Below, in pieces: positions 52,753 through 62,045 of a stretch of 64,000 nucleotides of DNA (within the stretch, counting starts at the first letter, position 1; each line of letters opens with the position of its first letter). Below the pieces are notes generated by a model, which worked only from the letters and a program-made list of their open reading frames with translations, made no database searches and was not told the origin of the DNA. The stretch comes from Flavobacteriales bacterium (GTDB taxonomy: Bacteria > Bacteroidota > Bacteroidia > JACJYZ01): contig JACJYZ010000002.1 in NCBI GenBank assembly GCA_020635855.1, positions 992,001-1,056,000 of the forward strand, read 5' to 3'. A program made the translations under genes and the position numbers.

Positions 52753-53715
52753 ATGCCTGAAGAGAAAAAAGATAGCGGTCTGATTGTTGTCGGTGGTCTT
52801 CCCCGTTCCGGCACATCCCTGTTTCAGCAAATGCTGGAGGCACATCCCAACATATGGGGTGGGCCCGAGTTTGAGCACCTGGAACCCATCGTAAAACTTT
52901 ATAATAGCTTGTTGCACGGCATCCGGGAAGGACGGATTGATACCATTTGTAATCAGCAACAGGTTGTCTCTGCCATACATGATCTGATCACGGGTTTGCT
53001 GACTCACCGGCTGAATGATCAGCAATTGCATTATGTCAGCGAAAAAACACCTTCTAATCTGGTTGTGTTTCAGCAACTGGCCGGCATATTGCCCCATGCC
53101 AGGTTTATCTGGGTGCTGCGTGACCCGAGGGCAGTGATCTCATCCCTGAAAGAAGTTCGCAAACGGGGAAGCCGTAAGGTGGGAAGGGATGTTACCGGTT
53201 CCGTGGCCCAGAATGTGATGGCGATGAACCGGATGGTGAATAAAGGATTTGCTTCCATGGATGCCTGCGCCGGACGCTTCATGTTCGTGAAGTATGAAGC
53301 ATTGATTCATGCACCCGAACCCGTGGCCAGAAAGGTGTGCGAATTCCTGAACCTGGAATGGAGCGATCAGATGCTGAGCCCCGAAAAATACCGTCAGAGC
53401 TCCAAACAACATATGGTCGATCAGGTATGGTACACCGAAGAAATGTATACCCGGAAAATCGATGCATCCAGTGAAAATGCATGGAGGAAAAAACTCACAC
53501 CCGGTGAGCAGTACCTGGTGAACAAGGTGTTTGCAAAGCAAAAGAGACTGGTTGAGCTGGGTTACGATTTTTCAAATCGTGTTGGCCTCCTGGGGCAATT
53601 GGAAGGCTGGTTGAGGTACTATGTCGGACTCAAAATCTTATTATCTTTAAAGCATCGGTTGTATCTGCTTCTGCGATATAAACTCAAAGTGATCGTGCCG
53701 CCACAATATGATTGA
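52753..53715 (+). CDS. Sulfotransferase 4
   Basis: A 320-residue sulfotransferase. The 5' loop is GGLPRSGTSLFQQMLEAHP (from about residue 15) and the 3'-phosphate motif is FIWVLRDPRAVISSLKEV. It is longer than the other three and has a basic C-terminal tail (LGQLEGWLRYYVGLKILL) that may sit on the membrane. The 90-bp gap before it is the largest in the locus; no convincing promoter is visible there. Confidence 0.87.
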   Translation: MPEEKKDSGLIVVGGLPRSGTSLFQQMLEAHPNIWGGPEFEHLEPIVKLYNSLLHGIREGRIDTICNQQQVVSAIHDLITGLLTHRLNDQQLHYVSEKTPSNLVVFQQLAGILPHARFIWVLRDPRAVISSLKEVRKRGSRKVGRDVTGSVAQNVMAMNRMVNKGFASMDACAGRFMFVKYEALIHAPEPVARKVCEFLNLEWSDQMLSPEKYRQSSKQHMVDQVWYTEEMYTRKIDASSENAWRKKLTPGEQYLVNKVFAKQKRLVELGYDFSNRVGLLGQLEGWLRYYVGLKILLSLKHRLYLLLRYKLKVIVPPQYD

Positions 53716-54130
53716 ACAGGCAACAAAACCTACGCTCATCGACCTGGGAGCAATCGGCTCCCCGTCTCTCGGCTACATCACGGTGGCCGAGTGTACGTCA
53801 AATGTTCCATTCGAAATCAAAAGGGTTTACTGGACTTATTACACGCCTCATAATGTGACCCGCGGCCAGCATGCACACAAACGTTTGCAGCAGGTAATCG
53901 CCGCTGTAAACGGACGCATCGTTTTCGAACTCGAAACCAGCTCGGGTGAAACCTTCCGCTTTGAACTGGATTCACCGCAAAAGGGTTTGTACATTCCCCC
54001 GGGGTGCTGGCGCAACATCGTATTTTCACATGATGCGGTTTTGCTTTGCCTCGCTTCCGAACCCTTTGACGAAGCCGACTATATCAGGGACTATGAAGAT
54101 TTCAAATCGTTTGATTTCTCCCGCATATGA
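53708..54130 (+). CDS. dTDP-4-keto-6-deoxyhexose 3,4-ketoisomerase, FdtA/QdtA-type
   Basis: A 140-residue cupin of the WxcM-like group. It contains His55 and His57 in TRGQHAHKRLQQV, GRIVFELETSSGE and the end motif KGLYIPPGCWRNIVF. These enzymes move the keto group of dTDP-4-keto-6-deoxyglucose from C4 to C3. An aminotransferase one gene away (54955) would then make a 3-amino-3,6-dideoxyhexose such as Qui3N or Fuc3N. dTDP-glucose synthesis genes (rmlA/B) are not in the window. Confidence 0.9.
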   Translation: MIEQATKPTLIDLGAIGSPSLGYITVAECTSNVPFEIKRVYWTYYTPHNVTRGQHAHKRLQQVIAAVNGRIVFELETSSGETFRFELDSPQKGLYIPPGCWRNIVFSHDAVLLCLASEPFDEADYIRDYEDFKSFDFSRI

Positions 54131-54184
54131 TGCATGCTTTCCCAGCCTGTCGGCGTCACTTTACCACGTATATACCACTTGAAC

Positions 54185-54934
54185 ATGAGAGATCTTAAAG
54201 ACTACCAGGAAAAATACGCCAGTCTGGCATTTGAAGATTATCAGGTGCATTACCGCAAGAAATGCATGAAAGCTTGTTTTGATCAATACAAGCCCAGGGT
54301 TGTGCTGGAGATCGGATGCGGCCTCGAACCCATATATGATGTTCTGACGTCTTTTGACAAACTGGTTATCGTTGAACCGGCGCAAATGTTCGTTGATCAT
54401 GCCCTGGCTGATATCAGGAAGAAAGGACTTGAAGACCGTGTGGATGTGTTCCCCCTGTTGATGGAAGATGCCAAAACCAAAATCGCCGGGTACAACTTTG
54501 ACATGGTACTTATGAGCGGTTTGCTCAATGAGGTTCCTGATCCCAAAGGTATGCTGGAAGTGGTACGGGATGTTGTGGGAAAGGATACCATTGTACACGT
54601 GAATGTTGCGAATGCCAATTCTTTTCACCGGTTGCTGGCCCTGGAGATGGGACTCATCAACAGTACGTTTGAAAAATCCCAGCAACAGTTGTTGCTGCAA
54701 GGAAATACCGTGTACGATAAACATACATTGGCAAAGCTGGTTACCGATGCGGGTTTTGATATCGTTGAAGCAGGTTCTTATTTTGTGAAGCCCTTTACCC
54801 ATAAGCAGATGAAACAGCTCATGGATACAGGTATCGCCGATGAACGCATGCTGGACGGCCTGTATGCCATGACCAAGTATATGCCCGACATGGGTTCGGA
54901 AATATTCGTCAACCTGAAGCGAAACAACCGGTAA
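54185..54934 (+). CDS. Class I SAM-dependent methyltransferase
   Basis: A 249-residue protein from ATG 54185. An upstream in-frame ATG 54134 would add 17 residues of low quality. Motif I VVLEIGCGLEPIYDV is at about 37-51, post-I is LVIVEPAQMFVDHAL, and MVLMSGLLNEVPDPKGML matches the motif IV/post-IV area of small-molecule methyltransferases. It sits between the ketoisomerase and the aminotransferase, so methylation of the resulting amino or deoxy sugar is plausible. Confidence 0.8.
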   Translation: MRDLKDYQEKYASLAFEDYQVHYRKKCMKACFDQYKPRVVLEIGCGLEPIYDVLTSFDKLVIVEPAQMFVDHALADIRKKGLEDRVDVFPLLMEDAKTKIAGYNFDMVLMSGLLNEVPDPKGMLEVVRDVVGKDTIVHVNVANANSFHRLLALEMGLINSTFEKSQQQLLLQGNTVYDKHTLAKLVTDAGFDIVEAGSYFVKPFTHKQMKQLMDTGIADERMLDGLYAMTKYMPDMGSEIFVNLKRNNR

Positions 54935-54954
54935 TCCGGACAGTCACTCAGCGT

Positions 54955-56067
54955 ATGATTCATACCGTTCCTTTTTTTTCCCTCTCACACATGCATGATG
55001 AACTTCATGCCGATCTTCTGGATGCCTTCCAACGGGTATACCAGGCCAATCACTTTGTGCTGGGTAAAGAAGTGGAAGCCTTTGAGAAAGACTTTGCGGC
55101 ATTCTGCGGAAGCCGGTATGCCATCGGTGTAGCAAATGGCCTGGATGCCTTGCATGTTTCCCTCAAAACCCTTGGTGTTGGTCAGGGTGATGAGGTGATT
55201 GTTCCGTCAAACACTTTCATTGCAACCGTACTTGCGGTCAGCCAGGCCGGAGCCATACCTGTTTTTGCAGAACCCGACCCGCAAACCTATAACCTCACTA
55301 CCGACGGGATTGATCGTGTGAAAAGTTCCCGCACGAAAGCCGTGATACCGGTACACCTGTACGGACAATCCTGTGTGATGAAACCCATGATGACGTGGGC
55401 AAACGATCATGACGTGTTTGTGATTGAAGACAATGCCCAGGCACAGGGAGCCACAAGCAATGGCGGTTCAACCGGAAGCTTCGGTCACATGAATGCAACC
55501 AGTTTTTACCCGGCCAAGAACATCGGTGCCCTGGGAGATGGTGGCGCGATTGTATGCAATGACGAAGAACTGTATACGCGTGGCAGCGTTTTGCGCAATT
55601 ACGGTTCACCGGAGAAATATGTGCACGATGTGCAGGGCATGAACTCAAGACTGGATGAATTACAGGCGGCTTTCCTTCGTGTTAAACTTCGGAAACTGCC
55701 CGAATGGAATGAAGAACGGCAACGCATTGCAGGCATTTACCGTGAAGGTCTGTCGGACTTGCCGGATGTAGTCCTTCCACATGTGAATCCACAGGTGACA
55801 CATGTATATCACTGTTTTGTTATTCAGGTGCCCGACAGAGACCGGTTGCGGAAGTATTTGCAGGAACGCGGGATAGGTACATTGATTCACTATCCCATTC
55901 CCCCGCACCTCCAGAAAGCATACGCAGGTCTGGGTTGGAAAAAGGGAGATTTTCCCATCGCCGAATCACTATCGGAACACCTGATGAGCTTGCCTGTATA
56001 TCCGGGTATGACCGATCGGGATATCAGCTATGTAGTAGAAAATATTTCTGATTTTTTCAGGTCATGA
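54955..56067 (+). CDS. DegT-type aminotransferase, FdtB/QdtB-like
   Basis: A 370-residue PLP enzyme. VPSNTFIATVLAVSQAGA is the substrate region, and Lys188 in SFYPAKNIGALGDGGAI is the PLP lysine; this FYPAKNIG form is the one common in 3-amino sugar synthases. With the FdtA/QdtA-type isomerase nearby it would give dTDP-3-amino-3,6-dideoxyhexose. The C-terminal LIHYPIPPHLQKAY motif is complete. The next gene is an acyltransferase that could N-acylate the product. Confidence 0.92.
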   Translation: MIHTVPFFSLSHMHDELHADLLDAFQRVYQANHFVLGKEVEAFEKDFAAFCGSRYAIGVANGLDALHVSLKTLGVGQGDEVIVPSNTFIATVLAVSQAGAIPVFAEPDPQTYNLTTDGIDRVKSSRTKAVIPVHLYGQSCVMKPMMTWANDHDVFVIEDNAQAQGATSNGGSTGSFGHMNATSFYPAKNIGALGDGGAIVCNDEELYTRGSVLRNYGSPEKYVHDVQGMNSRLDELQAAFLRVKLRKLPEWNEERQRIAGIYREGLSDLPDVVLPHVNPQVTHVYHCFVIQVPDRDRLRKYLQERGIGTLIHYPIPPHLQKAYAGLGWKKGDFPIAESLSEHLMSLPVYPGMTDRDISYVVENISDFFRS

Positions 56068-56083
56068 ATGTCCTGCTTGCCAT

Positions 56084-57055
56084 ATGATCAGCGTGGTTTC
56101 TTATACCCCAGACAGAAAAGATCATTGGGATGCATTGATCCAGGGATCGCCGTGCGCCAACCTGTTGTTTTACCGCAATTTTATGGAGTACCATGCAGAC
56201 CGGTTCAATGATGCGTCTGTGCTTGTATATCAGGAAGACCGGCCGGTGGCTGTTTTTCCCGCTAACCTGACACAAGATGGACAGGTCGTTTCTCATCAGG
56301 GACTCACCTATGGTGGCATCATTTGCGCCACCCCGGTCAGCATCACGGATATGGCACATATTTTCCGTGAGATCACCAGGCATTATCACGAAAGTGGTTT
56401 TTCTAAAATCGTGTACAAAAGGCTCCCGGATTATTTTCGCACGCATTCTTTCCAGGAAGATCTTTATCCATTGTTCCTGGTAGATGCACAACTGGTGCGC
56501 CGGGATACTTCTTTTGTGATACCCCTGAAACATGAGGTGTCTTACCAGAACAGAAGGAAGCGGGGCATCCGCAAAGCAGAGAAAGCCGGTGTGACCGTGG
56601 AAGAAGGAGTAGGTTTTGAACCCTTCTGGGAACAGGTTCTGATTCCCAACCTTATGGAACGTCACGGTGTGAAACCTGTTCATTCCAAAGAGGAAATACA
56701 GCTTCTTCATTCCCGCTTTCCCCATCAGATCAAACAATACAATGCGTTGCTGCAGGGAGAAGTTGTTGCCGGTATGACCGTATTTGAACATCCAGGAACG
56801 GCGCATGCCCAATATATATCTGCCAATGAAACGGGTAAAAACACGGCGGCGCTTGATTTGTTGGCTGATTTCCTGGTTGGCAGGTACCGGCCGGAAAAGC
56901 AGTATTTCAGTCTGGGAATTTCCAATGAACAGAACGGCAGAGAACTGAACCTGGGATTGGCCCAGTGGAAAGAGGGCTTCGGTGCCGTAGTGTTTGCCCA
57001 CGATTTTTACGAGTTCGATACAGGGAAATATACAGCCCTTGACCCGTTGATATAA
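56084..57055 (+). CDS. FemAB/GNAT-type acyltransferase
   Basis: A 323-residue protein with the FemAB-like double-GNAT layout. SPCANLLFYRNFMEYHADRF is the first domain start, and RRKRGIRKAEKAG the basic turn. AHAQYISANETGKNTAALDL and GISNEQNGRELN are in the second domain. It probably acylates an amino sugar, most likely the one made by the preceding aminotransferase. A 467-residue open frame on the opposite strand has no supported features. Confidence 0.72.
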   Translation: MISVVSYTPDRKDHWDALIQGSPCANLLFYRNFMEYHADRFNDASVLVYQEDRPVAVFPANLTQDGQVVSHQGLTYGGIICATPVSITDMAHIFREITRHYHESGFSKIVYKRLPDYFRTHSFQEDLYPLFLVDAQLVRRDTSFVIPLKHEVSYQNRRKRGIRKAEKAGVTVEEGVGFEPFWEQVLIPNLMERHGVKPVHSKEEIQLLHSRFPHQIKQYNALLQGEVVAGMTVFEHPGTAHAQYISANETGKNTAALDLLADFLVGRYRPEKQYFSLGISNEQNGRELNLGLAQWKEGFGAVVFAHDFYEFDTGKYTALDPLI

Positions 57056-57067
57056 CCGTATTGTGCC

Positions 57068-58009
57068 ATGCGTACCCCGTTCATAGATGGTTTGGTTACG
57101 ATTCACGTAACAACGTACAATCACGCCGGGTTCATCGAGGATTGTGTCAAAAGCATCCTCGCTCAGTCCTACCGGAACCTCGAGGTTCTGATTTGTGACG
57201 ATGCTTCCACGGATGGCAATGTGGATAAACTCAGGGCCATTGAAACATGGGATAGCCGAGTCAAGGTGTTGTACTCGGAAAGAAACGGTGGCATGAGCAG
57301 GAACGTGAACAAAGGATTGAGAGAGGCCAGGGGAGAGTATATCGCGGTTATTTCCGGCGATGATTTGATGGATCCCCTCAAAATTGAAAAACAAGTTGCA
57401 TTCTTCAGGCAGCACCCGGCTGTGGTGCTCTGTTATCATGATATGGTGGCATTTGATCATGAGTCGGGTGACGAGCTTTACCGCGTGTCGGAACGTTACC
57501 GTACACCGGAGACCGTGGAGGAAAACCTGTTCTTCACCAATTGGTTCCTGAAGAAGAAACCGGTGCGGGCCATTCCTTCATCACTCATGGCCCGTTCCGC
57601 ATACTTTCTCCGGCATGAATACGATGTGCGGCTTTCATACTCCAATGAAGTGCTGCATGCATTGTTGAACTATGCAGCCGAACCCTCCGGGAAACAAGTG
57701 GTGCTGAATGAAGCCCTCGGACGTTACAGGTTCCATTCCGGGAATGCACACCAAAGTGCCGACAACCGGAAAAAGGATCTGGAAGAGAATTACCTGGCTT
57801 ATACATTGGCCTCCATTCAGTATCCGTCGATCGGTGCACGTTGCAAAGATTATCTGAACTACTATCTGTTCAGTCACCTCCTCTTCAAATGGTTTGCGCC
57901 CGAAAGCATACCCGGGTTCGAACGGCTCTTCCGCCTCCAGGCGGGGCGCATGAAATTTTTGTACTATCGGTTTTGCCAGGCGTATCTTAAAGCGAGAAAA
58001 AGTATATGA
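57068..58009 (+). CDS. Glycosyltransferase family 2
   Basis: A 313-residue GT-A enzyme. VTIHVTTYNHAGFIEDCVKS opens the fold, and ICDDASTDGNVD and YIAVISGDDLMDP carry the UDP-sugar-binding acidic positions. Its C-terminal part is variable, as usual for acceptor specificity. The donor is not known. It overlaps the next GT2 gene by four bases (ATGA). Confidence 0.9.
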   Translation: MRTPFIDGLVTIHVTTYNHAGFIEDCVKSILAQSYRNLEVLICDDASTDGNVDKLRAIETWDSRVKVLYSERNGGMSRNVNKGLREARGEYIAVISGDDLMDPLKIEKQVAFFRQHPAVVLCYHDMVAFDHESGDELYRVSERYRTPETVEENLFFTNWFLKKKPVRAIPSSLMARSAYFLRHEYDVRLSYSNEVLHALLNYAAEPSGKQVVLNEALGRYRFHSGNAHQSADNRKKDLEENYLAYTLASIQYPSIGARCKDYLNYYLFSHLLFKWFAPESIPGFERLFRLQAGRMKFLYYRFCQAYLKARKSI

Positions 58010-58992
58010 CGGAGAAGAAGGACCTGCAGCCATCCGCACAAAAATCAACGTGCACAATTCTTGTTCTCACATACAAAGGAAAGCGTCACCTGCTGCACCT
58101 GTTGCCGACCCTGGAAGATGCGATGAACCGGGCGCTTCCTTTCTGTGAAACGGATGTACTGATCGTAGACAACGGGAATGATGCCCCCACACGGGAGTTT
58201 GTGGAAGAGGAGTTTCCTCAATACAAATTGGTGGCAGCACCCGCCAATGATTATCTCTTTTCCCTGAACGGTTTTGTCAGCGACATGAAAAGCGAGTTTG
58301 TTTTCATCCTGAATGATGACATGAAGCTGCATCCCGACGTACTCTTTCACCTGATTCCGGTCATGCAAAAAGACCCTGGCCTGTTTGCAGTTTCATGCAA
58401 TGTGATGGATTGGGAAGGAATCAATGAAACCGCCGCACCGCGTACCATGTCAGTCGGTAAAGGCTGGATGACCAGCGGCTGGGATCTGGATGATCAGGTA
58501 TCGGGTTTGCGCTATACCCTTTATGGTGGTGGTGGTGCAGCGGTTTTCCGAACCGGTATGTACAACCGATTGGGCGGCTTTGACCCGTTGTACCGGCCGG
58601 CTTATTGTGAAGACCTCGACCTCGGACACCGTGCGTGGAAACAAGGGTGGAAGATCGTGTATCACCCGGAGGCAATCCTCTATCATCGTGACGGAGGTAC
58701 CATCAAGGAACAACAAAAAAGTGACGAGTTGTCGATCGGTATCAATCGCAACAAGATCCTGTGGATGGTGAGGAACGGTGATTCCGGTGGCTTCCTTTTC
58801 TGGTTCTTTCTGCTGTTGCCGGTGCGTTTGCTCCTGGGATGGCGTCTTGGCAAAAACTCTTATCTTGCACTGCTGAAGGCATTGCCGCGTTTGCGACTTG
58901 CGGTGAAAAAGCGCCTCAAAAACGGTGGTGCTGTGTGGAAAGATGATCAGATTTCGGCCCTCCTCGGCCAACCTTATACATATGGACATTAA
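58006..58992 (+). CDS. Glycosyltransferase family 2, rhamnosyltransferase-like
   Basis: A 328-residue GT-A protein. It starts with CTILVLTYKGKRHLLHLLP; the acidic metal-site motif is ILNDDMKLHP, followed by the GGGGAAVFRTGMYNRLGGFD and YCEDLDLGHRAWK signatures of the rhamnosyl-type subgroup. A membrane-bound region near the end (GGFLFWFFLLLPVRLLLG) suggests attachment to the inner membrane. It overlaps the following dehydratase by 11 bp. Confidence 0.9.
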   Translation: MTEKKDLQPSAQKSTCTILVLTYKGKRHLLHLLPTLEDAMNRALPFCETDVLIVDNGNDAPTREFVEEEFPQYKLVAAPANDYLFSLNGFVSDMKSEFVFILNDDMKLHPDVLFHLIPVMQKDPGLFAVSCNVMDWEGINETAAPRTMSVGKGWMTSGWDLDDQVSGLRYTLYGGGGAAVFRTGMYNRLGGFDPLYRPAYCEDLDLGHRAWKQGWKIVYHPEAILYHRDGGTIKEQQKSDELSIGINRNKILWMVRNGDSGGFLFWFFLLLPVRLLLGWRLGKNSYLALLKALPRLRLAVKKRLKNGGAVWKDDQISALLGQPYTYGH

Positions 58993-59962
58993 AGGTAAAA
59001 GAGTTTTAATTACAGGCGGTACCGGCTCATTCGGCAACCAGGTGGCAAACTATCTTGCTGGTAAGAATCCGAAAGGAATTGTGATCTTCAGCCGCGACGA
59101 GAAGAAACAATATGACATGCGGAAAGATTTCCCGGATTACGAATATGTGATCGGGGATGTGAGGGATGCCAATAGGCTACATACCGCCATGAAGGGTGTC
59201 GACTACGTGTTTCATGCCGCCGCGCTCAAGCAGGTGCCATCTTGTGAAGAGTATCCCGAAGAAGCTGTGAAGACGAACATCATCGGTTCGCAGAATGTAT
59301 GCGAAACCGCTATTCGGAATGGCGTGCAAATGGTGGTTGCCCTGAGCACCGATAAGGCGGTTAAACCCGTAAACGCCATGGGTATCTCCAAGTCGATGAT
59401 GGAAAAAATTATCTGTTCCCAAAACCGCCAGCCCCTGGATACACGTTTCTGTTGCGTGCGCTATGGCAACGTAATGGGTTCACGTGGTTCTGTGATTCCT
59501 TTGTTCGATAAATTGATCAGGGATGACCAGAAGCTCACCATCACGGATCCACACATGACACGTTTCCTGATGACACTTGATCAATCAGTGGAATTGGTGC
59601 TACACGCCATGACACAAGGCAAGGGCGGGGAAATTTATGTGAAGAAGGCACCAGCCGCTACTGTACAGGATCTCGCGGCTGCAATGCTTGCCAGGGCAGG
59701 TAAGCCGGTGGATCAGATCGCGATTGTGGGAATACGGCCGGGTGAGAAAATAGATGAAGTGCTTGTGAACGAATACGAGATCACGCGCGCCGTGGAGTCC
59801 AAGGATTATTTCGAGATCATTCCGGAGTACAAAGAAAACAACGGAAATGCGAACTACGAACCGGGATACGAATATACATCCGCCAATACCACCCGGCTGA
59901 AAACGGTTGATGAGATCGGTGTACTGCTGGATGCCATGGGACAGCGGGAATCCTATCATTGA
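58982..59962 (+). CDS. UDP-GlcNAc 4,6-dehydratase, PseB/CapE-type
   Basis: A 326-residue soluble SDR. ATG 58982 is chosen because the fold starts with KGKRVLITGGTGSFG (TGGTGSFG at 11-18); an upstream in-frame start lies inside the previous gene. STDKAVKPVNAMGISKSMME carries the catalytic Lys in MGISK, the form found in the short PseB/CapE group instead of YxxxK. It would make a 4-keto-6-deoxy intermediate from UDP-GlcNAc. The adjacent RmlD-like SDR suggests an amino-deoxy-sugar branch. Confidence 0.88.
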   Translation: MDIKGKRVLITGGTGSFGNQVANYLAGKNPKGIVIFSRDEKKQYDMRKDFPDYEYVIGDVRDANRLHTAMKGVDYVFHAAALKQVPSCEEYPEEAVKTNIIGSQNVCETAIRNGVQMVVALSTDKAVKPVNAMGISKSMMEKIICSQNRQPLDTRFCCVRYGNVMGSRGSVIPLFDKLIRDDQKLTITDPHMTRFLMTLDQSVELVLHAMTQGKGGEIYVKKAPAATVQDLAAAMLARAGKPVDQIAIVGIRPGEKIDEVLVNEYEITRAVESKDYFEIIPEYKENNGNANYEPGYEYTSANTTRLKTVDEIGVLLDAMGQRESYH

Positions 59963-60789
59963 TGAAGGCTTTACAAGAGCGACCGGTCATTGTACTGGGC
60001 CCCTCCGGAATGTTGGGGCAAATGGTCACCGACTACTTCACACGTTTGGCATGTGAAGTGATACCCATCCACCATCGATTTGAACCCGAAACACGCCAGG
60101 ATTTTGTGCGTGAAATCACCCGCCATCAGGATGCGGTCGTGATCAACTGCATCGGCAGAATCAAACAAAAAACATCCGCAACAGGTGATCTCGTTTGGGC
60201 CAATGCCGTGCTTCCTCTGGAACTCGCCAACCGGATGTCTGCCTCCCAAACCCTGGTGCAACCCAGTACCGATTGTGTATTCAGTGGAGGCAAGGGTGAA
60301 CCATATGCTCTGGAGGATATCCCGGATGCGGAAGATGATTACGGCTGGTCGAAACGCCTGGGAGAGGTTGCCCTGGTGCACCGCAAAAATACCCTCATTC
60401 CCCGTGTGTCTATCATCGGCCCTGATGCCAATATCCAACCGAAAGGCTTGTTGGGATGGTTCCTGAATCAACCCAACGGTGCTGAGTTGAAAGGGTTTTC
60501 CAACCATTTATGGAATGGTATCACCACATTGGAATGGTGCCGGCTGATCGAGCGTGAGTTGAGCGATCCCGAACTTGCCACCCGATCCAAACTGTTTCAG
60601 GCCGGTACAAAAGAACATCATACCAAACTGGATATGCTTCATTTGTTCCAGAACGTGTTCGGTACAACCTATACCATCGTTCCTTTTGAAACAGATGAGC
60701 CGGTTGACAGACGACTACATCCGAACGTGTTTTGTAAAAGTCTTCGTGAGCAAATGGAAGACCTGAAAAAAGTCGAGAAATTTGCCTGA
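59962..60789 (+). CDS. RmlD-like sugar-nucleotide reductase
   Basis: A 275-residue SDR. ATG 59962 shares one base with the upstream TGA. The N-terminal nucleotide motif is VIVLGPSGMLGQMV, TDCVFSGGKGEPY is typical of the dTDP-4-dehydrorhamnose-reductase group, and YGWSK (about 127-131) holds the catalytic Tyr and Lys. It is shorter than CapF-type fusions and lacks a cupin tail. Reduction of the product of the preceding dehydratase is likely. Confidence 0.8.
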   Translation: MKALQERPVIVLGPSGMLGQMVTDYFTRLACEVIPIHHRFEPETRQDFVREITRHQDAVVINCIGRIKQKTSATGDLVWANAVLPLELANRMSASQTLVQPSTDCVFSGGKGEPYALEDIPDAEDDYGWSKRLGEVALVHRKNTLIPRVSIIGPDANIQPKGLLGWFLNQPNGAELKGFSNHLWNGITTLEWCRLIERELSDPELATRSKLFQAGTKEHHTKLDMLHLFQNVFGTTYTIVPFETDEPVDRRLHPNVFCKSLREQMEDLKKVEKFA

Positions 60790-60795
60790 TCCTGC

Positions 60796-62016
60796 ATGCG
60801 GAAGATCGTTCTCTTTTCAAATGATTTCCCGCCCAAGATTGGAGGAGTGGCCAATTACTCCTTTCACATAGCATGTGAATTGCAAAACAGGGACATGTTT
60901 TCACATGCGATTACCTCCGTGCCACAAAGCGAGGTGTATCCTTTTCCGGTTGAACCATCCCTGCTGCGCCATAAGAGAAAGCTGGGGCAACGTACGGGAG
61001 ACGGTCTTTTCTTCCTGCGGAAGGTCAACACCATGCTACATTACCTGAACCTGCACATTGCTTCCGCCAGGGAAGTGTTGCGCATCAGGCGCACCGTGAA
61101 ATCACCGCTGGTATTCGTTACCGCCAATTACGATTACCAGACCGGTATCTTCATTCGCTGGTGCCGCCGGATGTCTATGCCTTATGGCATTGTGTTGCAC
61201 GGACTCGATATCATCAGGTATGAAGTGCAGGGCAGGAAGAGGTTTGCAGGTAATTGCCGTTATGCACGATTTCTTGTATTCAATTCTGTGGCAAGCAGCG
61301 AACTTTTCAAACGGCACATGAACATGCAACATCCGAAAAGCTATGTGTTGTACCCGGGCGTGAATACAGATGCACTGGCACATGCGACCTTGTCTGACCG
61401 GAATGCCCTGATTGCCCGCTTCGGCCTACCGCCTGCACCCGGATCATGGATTGTATCGGTGTGTGCCCTGGTGAAACGCAAGGGAATACACCTTGTCATA
61501 AGCGCCATGAAGAAACTGCTGGAAAGCAACCCGCAGGTACATTACCTGATTGCCGGGGAAGGAGATGAGGGACCTGTATTGCAGGCGCTGGTACAGGAGC
61601 TCGGAATCGGATCAAATGTTCATTTTCTGGGACATGTAACCGAAGATGAGAAGTGCAGTTTGCTGAATGCCGCTTCGCTTTTTGCCATGCCCAACCTCAG
61701 TCTGAACGGAGAAGATTTTGAAGGATTTGGAATAAGTTTCCTGGAAGCCCTTTACTTCGGGAATATGGTCATAGGCGGAAATGACGGAGGTGTGCCTGAG
61801 GCGGTTCCCCGCACTTCTTTTTGCCGGTTGGTGAATGCAGATGCAGTTGATGCGGTTGAACAAATTTCAGAACAGCTTCAGTCATTGCTTTCGGATATGC
61901 CATCTGATAAAAGTGCTTTGAAAGAAACCGGAAGAAAGTGGGTGAAGGAACGCTTTTCCTGGAACCTGCTGGCAGATCGGTTTGTGGTACAATTGAAACA
62001 GTGGGATGAACTATAA
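60796..62016 (+). CDS. Glycosyltransferase family 4
   Basis: A 406-residue GT-B protein. It starts MRKIVLFSNDFPPKIGGVAN, the usual donor-side glycine loop with PPKIGG. The second domain has IVSVCALVKRKGIHLVI, and the catalytic region ENP-type motif is FAMPNLSLNGEDFEGFGISFL. All core motifs are present. Donor unknown. Confidence 0.92.
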   Translation: MRKIVLFSNDFPPKIGGVANYSFHIACELQNRDMFSHAITSVPQSEVYPFPVEPSLLRHKRKLGQRTGDGLFFLRKVNTMLHYLNLHIASAREVLRIRRTVKSPLVFVTANYDYQTGIFIRWCRRMSMPYGIVLHGLDIIRYEVQGRKRFAGNCRYARFLVFNSVASSELFKRHMNMQHPKSYVLYPGVNTDALAHATLSDRNALIARFGLPPAPGSWIVSVCALVKRKGIHLVISAMKKLLESNPQVHYLIAGEGDEGPVLQALVQELGIGSNVHFLGHVTEDEKCSLLNAASLFAMPNLSLNGEDFEGFGISFLEALYFGNMVIGGNDGGVPEAVPRTSFCRLVNADAVDAVEQISEQLQSLLSDMPSDKSALKETGRKWVKERFSWNLLADRFVVQLKQWDEL

Positions 62017-62045
62017 ACCTATCCCCGAACCCGACAGTATATGAG

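Noticed and set aside
56057..57460. 467-codon open frame on the minus strand
   Set aside because: It lies opposite two well-supported genes (acyltransferase and GT2), is rich in His, Arg and Phe, and shows no family motif.
58925..58981. Longer N-terminus for the PseB/CapE-type dehydratase
   Set aside because: It lies inside the preceding GT2 gene and the extra residues do not match the SDR family, which starts at MDIKGKRVLI.
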